From assembly GCA_963791885.1 (NCBI GenBank), contig CAWBUL010000011.1, positions 1 through 17,048 of the forward strand: DNA of 17,048 bases, given 5' to 3'. The notes beneath the pieces were generated by a model, which was given only the letters and a program-made list of their open reading frames with translations, was not told the DNA's origin and did no database searches. Position 1 is the stretch's first letter. Every line of letters starts with the position of its first letter. Positions 14,416 to 17,048 of the stretch are shown here, piece after piece. Position numbers and translations under genes: made by a program. Origin of the DNA: CAVSUZ01 sp963791885. GTDB taxonomy: Bacteria > Pseudomonadota > Alphaproteobacteria > Acetobacterales > Acetobacteraceae.

Positions 14416-15420
14416 ATGCTGCGACTGGGATACAAGGCGTCGGCGGAACAGTTCGGGCCGCGCGAACTGCTGGAATTCTCGGTCCTCGCCGAACAGGCCG
14501 GTTTCAATTCGGTGTTCGTGAGCGATCACTTTCAGCCCTGGAAACACACGGACGGGCACGCGCCCTCGGCATTGGCGTGGCTCGGAGCGCTGGGGGCCAG
14601 CACGAAGCGGATCGTGATGGGGACCAGCGTGCTGACGCCGACCTTCCGATACCATCCGACGATGGTCGCGCAGGTGTTTGCGACCTTGGGTGTGCTGTTC
14701 CCGGACCGCGTGGTGCTGGGCGTGGGCACGGGCGAATCACTGAACGAAGTGCCCGCCACCGGCATGGCGTGGCCGGACTTCAAGGAGAGGTTCGCGCGGC
14801 TGCGCGAGGCGGTCACACTGATCCGTCGCCTGTGGACCGAACAGCACGTGACGTTCGAGGGAACATATTATCGGACGAAGGACGCGACGATCTACGATAA
14901 GCCGGAGCATCCGGTGCCGATCTATGTCGCGGCGGCCGGGGCGATGGTGGCGCGCTATGCCGGGCGGCAGGCCGACGGTTTCATCTGCACCAGCGGCAAG
15001 GGCATGGACCTCTACACTCAGACCCTGCTGCCGAACCTGGCGGAAGGCCTCGGCGCGTCAACAGCCCCAAACCGCGCTTACGACCGCATGATCGAAATGA
15101 AGGTCTCGTTCGATACGAATCGCCCGCGGGCGATGGAGGATACGCGGGAGTGGGGTGCCCTGGCGCTCACGCCCGAGGAAAAAGTCTCGGTCCACGACCC
15201 TCGGGAAATGGAGCGGCTTGCGGCCGCACTGCCGGTCGAGCGCACCGCGAGCCGGTGGATCGTGTCGACGGACGCCGAGGAGCATGTGGAACGGATCGGG
15301 GAATACGTGAAGCTCGGGTTCACGCACCTGGTGTTCCATGCACCAGGACTGGATCAGGCCCGGTTTCTGAACCTGTATGGGGAGCGGGTTCTACCGGTGC
15401 TGCGGAAGCGCTTTACCTGA
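14416..15420 (+). CDS. fgd: F420-dependent glucose-6-phosphate dehydrogenase-like LLM-class oxidoreductase
   Basis: A luciferase-like (LLM) flavin/F420 oxidoreductase, 334 aa, strongly resembling actinobacterial F420-dependent glucose-6-phosphate dehydrogenase, which oxidises glucose 6-phosphate to 6-phosphogluconolactone and reduces F420. The signatures are LGYKASAEQFGPREL at the N-terminus, SDHFQPW (H38, W42), GTSVLTPTFRYHP, GVGTGESLNEV (E107), DGFICTSGKG (K195), LTPEEK (K256) and SRWIV (R280). These six residues line up at a constant offset with the catalytic and phosphate-binding residues H40, W44, E109, K198, K259 and R283 of the Mycobacterium enzyme. It stands alone on the plus strand, with no F420 biosynthesis genes nearby. 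Its last 8 bases overlap the convergent aroC. The specific substrate could still be another sugar phosphate. Confidence 0.9.
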   Translation: MLRLGYKASAEQFGPRELLEFSVLAEQAGFNSVFVSDHFQPWKHTDGHAPSALAWLGALGASTKRIVMGTSVLTPTFRYHPTMVAQVFATLGVLFPDRVVLGVGTGESLNEVPATGMAWPDFKERFARLREAVTLIRRLWTEQHVTFEGTYYRTKDATIYDKPEHPVPIYVAAAGAMVARYAGRQADGFICTSGKGMDLYTQTLLPNLAEGLGASTAPNRAYDRMIEMKVSFDTNRPRAMEDTREWGALALTPEEKVSVHDPREMERLAAALPVERTASRWIVSTDAEEHVERIGEYVKLGFTHLVFHAPGLDQARFLNLYGERVLPVLRKRFT

Positions 15421-16510
15421 GGATCGGCTGGGTCGGCGCATCCGGGTTCTGCGCCCGATGCCGCAGCAGATGGTCCGCGAGAACGCAGGCCATCATCGCC
15501 TCACCCACCGGGACGGCGCGGATGCCGACACACGGATCGTGGCGGCCTTTCGTGCTGATCTCGGTGTCCTCGCCGAAGCGGTCCACCGTGCGGCGGGGTG
15601 TCAGGATCGAGCTGGTTGGCTTGACGGCAAATCGCGCAACGATCGACGCGCCGGTCGAAATGCCGCCCAGGATGCCGCCGGCGTGGTTCGACAGGAACGT
15701 CACCCGGCCGTCCTGCATGCGCATCTCATCGGCATTGTCCTCCCCGCGCAGGGCAGCGGCGGCAAAACCCTCGCCGATCTCCACGCCCTTTACCGCGTTG
15801 ATGGACATCAGAGCCGCCGCCAGGTCCGCATCCAGCTTGGCATAGATCGGCGCACCGAGACCGGGGGGCACGTTCTCAGCAACGACCTCGATCACCGCAC
15901 CCAGTGACGAGCCTTCCTTCCGCACCTCCAGCAGTTCGCGCTCCCACTGCGCGGCCGCCTCAGCGTCCGGACAGAAGAACGGATTGAGCTCCACCTGGTC
16001 CCAATCCCAACGCGCACGGTCGATGTGGTGTGGACCCATCTGCACCAGCGCGCCACGTATCCGGACTGATTCGCATAGAACCTTACGAGCGACCCCGCCG
16101 GCGGCGACGCGCATCGCGGTTTCCCGCGCCGAGCTCCGCCCGCCGCCGCGATAATCGCGGATGCCGTATTTCAGGTCGTAGGTGAGATCGGCATGGCCGG
16201 GGCGGTAGCTCGCCGCGATATTGGAGTAGTCGCGCGAGCGCTGGTCCACATTCTCGATCTGCAGCGCGATGGGTGTGCCGGTGGTCTGGCCCTCGAACAC
16301 GCCCGACAGGATACGCACCTCGTCTGGTTCCTGCCGCTGGGTGGTGAAGCGGGACTGGCCGGGACGCCGCCGGTCAAGCCAGGGCTGAATATCCGCCTCG
16401 GACAGGGGAATGCGCGGCGGGCAGCCATCCACCACACAGCCGATCGCCGGGCCGTGGCTTTCGCCCCAGGTCGTGACGCGGAACAGATGACCGAAGGTAT
16501 TATGCGACAC
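15413..16510 (-). CDS. aroC: Chorismate synthase
   Basis: Last enzyme of the shikimate pathway: converts 5-enolpyruvylshikimate 3-phosphate to chorismate, needing reduced FMN. It is 365 aa, full length for the family. Signatures present are FRVTTWGESHGPAIGCVVDG near the N-terminus, RRRPGQSRFTTQRQEPDEV, YRPGHADLTYDLKYGIRDYR, GGGRSSARETAMRVAAGGVA, SSLGAVIEV, SNHAGGILGGISTG and GRHDPCVGIRAVPVGEAMMA. The start is the GTG at 16510, with a modest GTAGGT-type site upstream. It lies 38 bases after fabI on the same strand, probably in one operon. The stop overlaps the end of the convergent F420 enzyme gene by 8 bases. Confidence 0.98.
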   Translation of the reverse strand: MSHNTFGHLFRVTTWGESHGPAIGCVVDGCPPRIPLSEADIQPWLDRRRPGQSRFTTQRQEPDEVRILSGVFEGQTTGTPIALQIENVDQRSRDYSNIAASYRPGHADLTYDLKYGIRDYRGGGRSSARETAMRVAAGGVARKVLCESVRIRGALVQMGPHHIDRARWDWDQVELNPFFCPDAEAAAQWERELLEVRKEGSSLGAVIEVVAENVPPGLGAPIYAKLDADLAAALMSINAVKGVEIGEGFAAAALRGEDNADEMRMQDGRVTFLSNHAGGILGGISTGASIVARFAVKPTSSILTPRRTVDRFGEDTEISTKGRHDPCVGIRAVPVGEAMMACVLADHLLRHRAQNPDAPTQPILR

Positions 16511-16548
16511 AGCGACCTACCCCGGCGCGAGACTGTTTGGCCGATTGC

Positions 16549-17048
16549 TCATCCGCCCTCGACCACGGCGATATCGGGCGCCTCCGGATGTTTCATGCCG
16601 ATAATATGGTAGCCGCAATCCACGTGGTGCACCTCTCCAGTGACACCGGACGACAGGTCGGACAGCAAGTACACCCCCGCGCCGCCGACTTCCTCGATCG
16701 TGACGTTCCGCCGCATCGGGGAGTTCAACTGGTTCCAGCGGAGAATATACCGGAAATCCCCAATCCCCGATGCCGCGAGAGTTTTGATTGGCCCGGCGCT
16801 GATCGCGTTCACGCGGATGCCGGCCGTGCCCAAATCCGCTGCCAGATACCGCACCGATGCCTCCAGCGCGGCCTTCGCCACACCCATGACGTTATAGTGC
16901 GGGGTCCACTTCTCGGCGCCGAAATAGCTCAGCGTCAGCAGACTGCTGCCCGGTTTCATCAGCGGCACCGCCCGCTGCGCCACCGACGTGAAGGAGTAGC
17001 AGGAGATATCCAGCGCCTGCAGGAATGCCGCCCGCGGCGTCTCCAGAT
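16549..17048 (-). CDS. fabI: Enoyl-ACP reductase [NADH], FabI (5' part outside window)
   Basis: Short-chain dehydrogenase-type enoyl-ACP reductase, the last reduction in each round of type II fatty acid synthesis. The C-terminal 165 residues or so are visible. The frame stays open to the window edge (ETPRAAFLQALDISCYSFTS), so the gene starts beyond 17048 and the internal GTG at 16983 is not the start. Signatures are the catalytic Y-x6-K in YNVMGVAKA, SYFGAEKWTPHYN, RVNAISAGPIKTLAASGI, RRNVTIEEVGGAGVYLLSDL and GEVHHVDCGYHIIGM. FabI often reads HVDGG(F/Y) where this protein has HVDCGY. AroC follows on the same strand. Confidence 0.97.
   Translation of the reverse strand, partial: LETPRAAFLQALDISCYSFTSVAQRAVPLMKPGSSLLTLSYFGAEKWTPHYNVMGVAKAALEASVRYLAADLGTAGIRVNAISAGPIKTLAASGIGDFRYILRWNQLNSPMRRNVTIEEVGGAGVYLLSDLSSGVTGEVHHVDCGYHIIGMKHPEAPDIAVVEGG

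Overview
The window looks like chromosomal DNA from a GC-rich alphaproteobacterium, most likely of the order Rhodospirillales and perhaps the family Acetobacteraceae. The grounds are the very high GC at third codon positions, the miaB-phoH-ybeY-corC order typical of Alphaproteobacteria, the fabI-aroC pair, and a broken hypothetical gene of a type I associate from memory with Acetobacteraceae. No database search was possible, so the taxonomic call is an inference.

Layout. Positions 1-5485 are minus-strand genes. Read in transcription order they encode a sugar-type ABC transporter substrate-binding protein (Tat-like signal), two membrane permeases, an Ntn-hydrolase asparaginase of the glycosylasparaginase/isoaspartyl peptidase family, and a RhlE-type DEAD-box RNA helicase. 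The transporter and asparaginase genes overlap by 4-8 bases, which indicates one translationally coupled unit. No transporter ATPase gene is present. Positions 5781-7199 carry a minus-strand outer-membrane porin with a clear terminator. Positions 7540-9179 are a decayed zone: a glycosyltransferase-like C-terminal remnant on the minus strand and a frameshifted hypothetical gene on the plus strand. The gene-free stretch 9180-9758 follows, holding a long hairpin, a perfect 19-bp inverted repeat and an imperfect direct repeat of about 57 bp.

Positions 9759-13540 form the plus-strand RNA-maintenance and envelope operon miaB-phoH-ybeY-corC. A minus-strand PEP-CTERM exported protein (13573-14178) occupies the place where lnt would often follow. 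A plus-strand F420-dependent glucose-6-phosphate dehydrogenase homologue (14416-15420) has all the expected signature residues. It converges with, and overlaps by 8 bases, the minus-strand aroC (chorismate synthase), whose upstream neighbour is fabI (enoyl-ACP reductase), cut by the window edge.

Several otherwise healthy genes (the substrate-binding protein, corC and possibly ybeY) are each out of frame by a single base, while the operon overlaps expect full-length products. This points either to single-base sequence errors in the source assembly or to very recent inactivation. Most of the window is ordinary housekeeping and transport DNA. The best leads are the ATPase-less transporter/asparaginase cassette, the F420 enzyme, the repeat cluster at 9156-9430, and the start region of ybeY with its UUCG hairpin.
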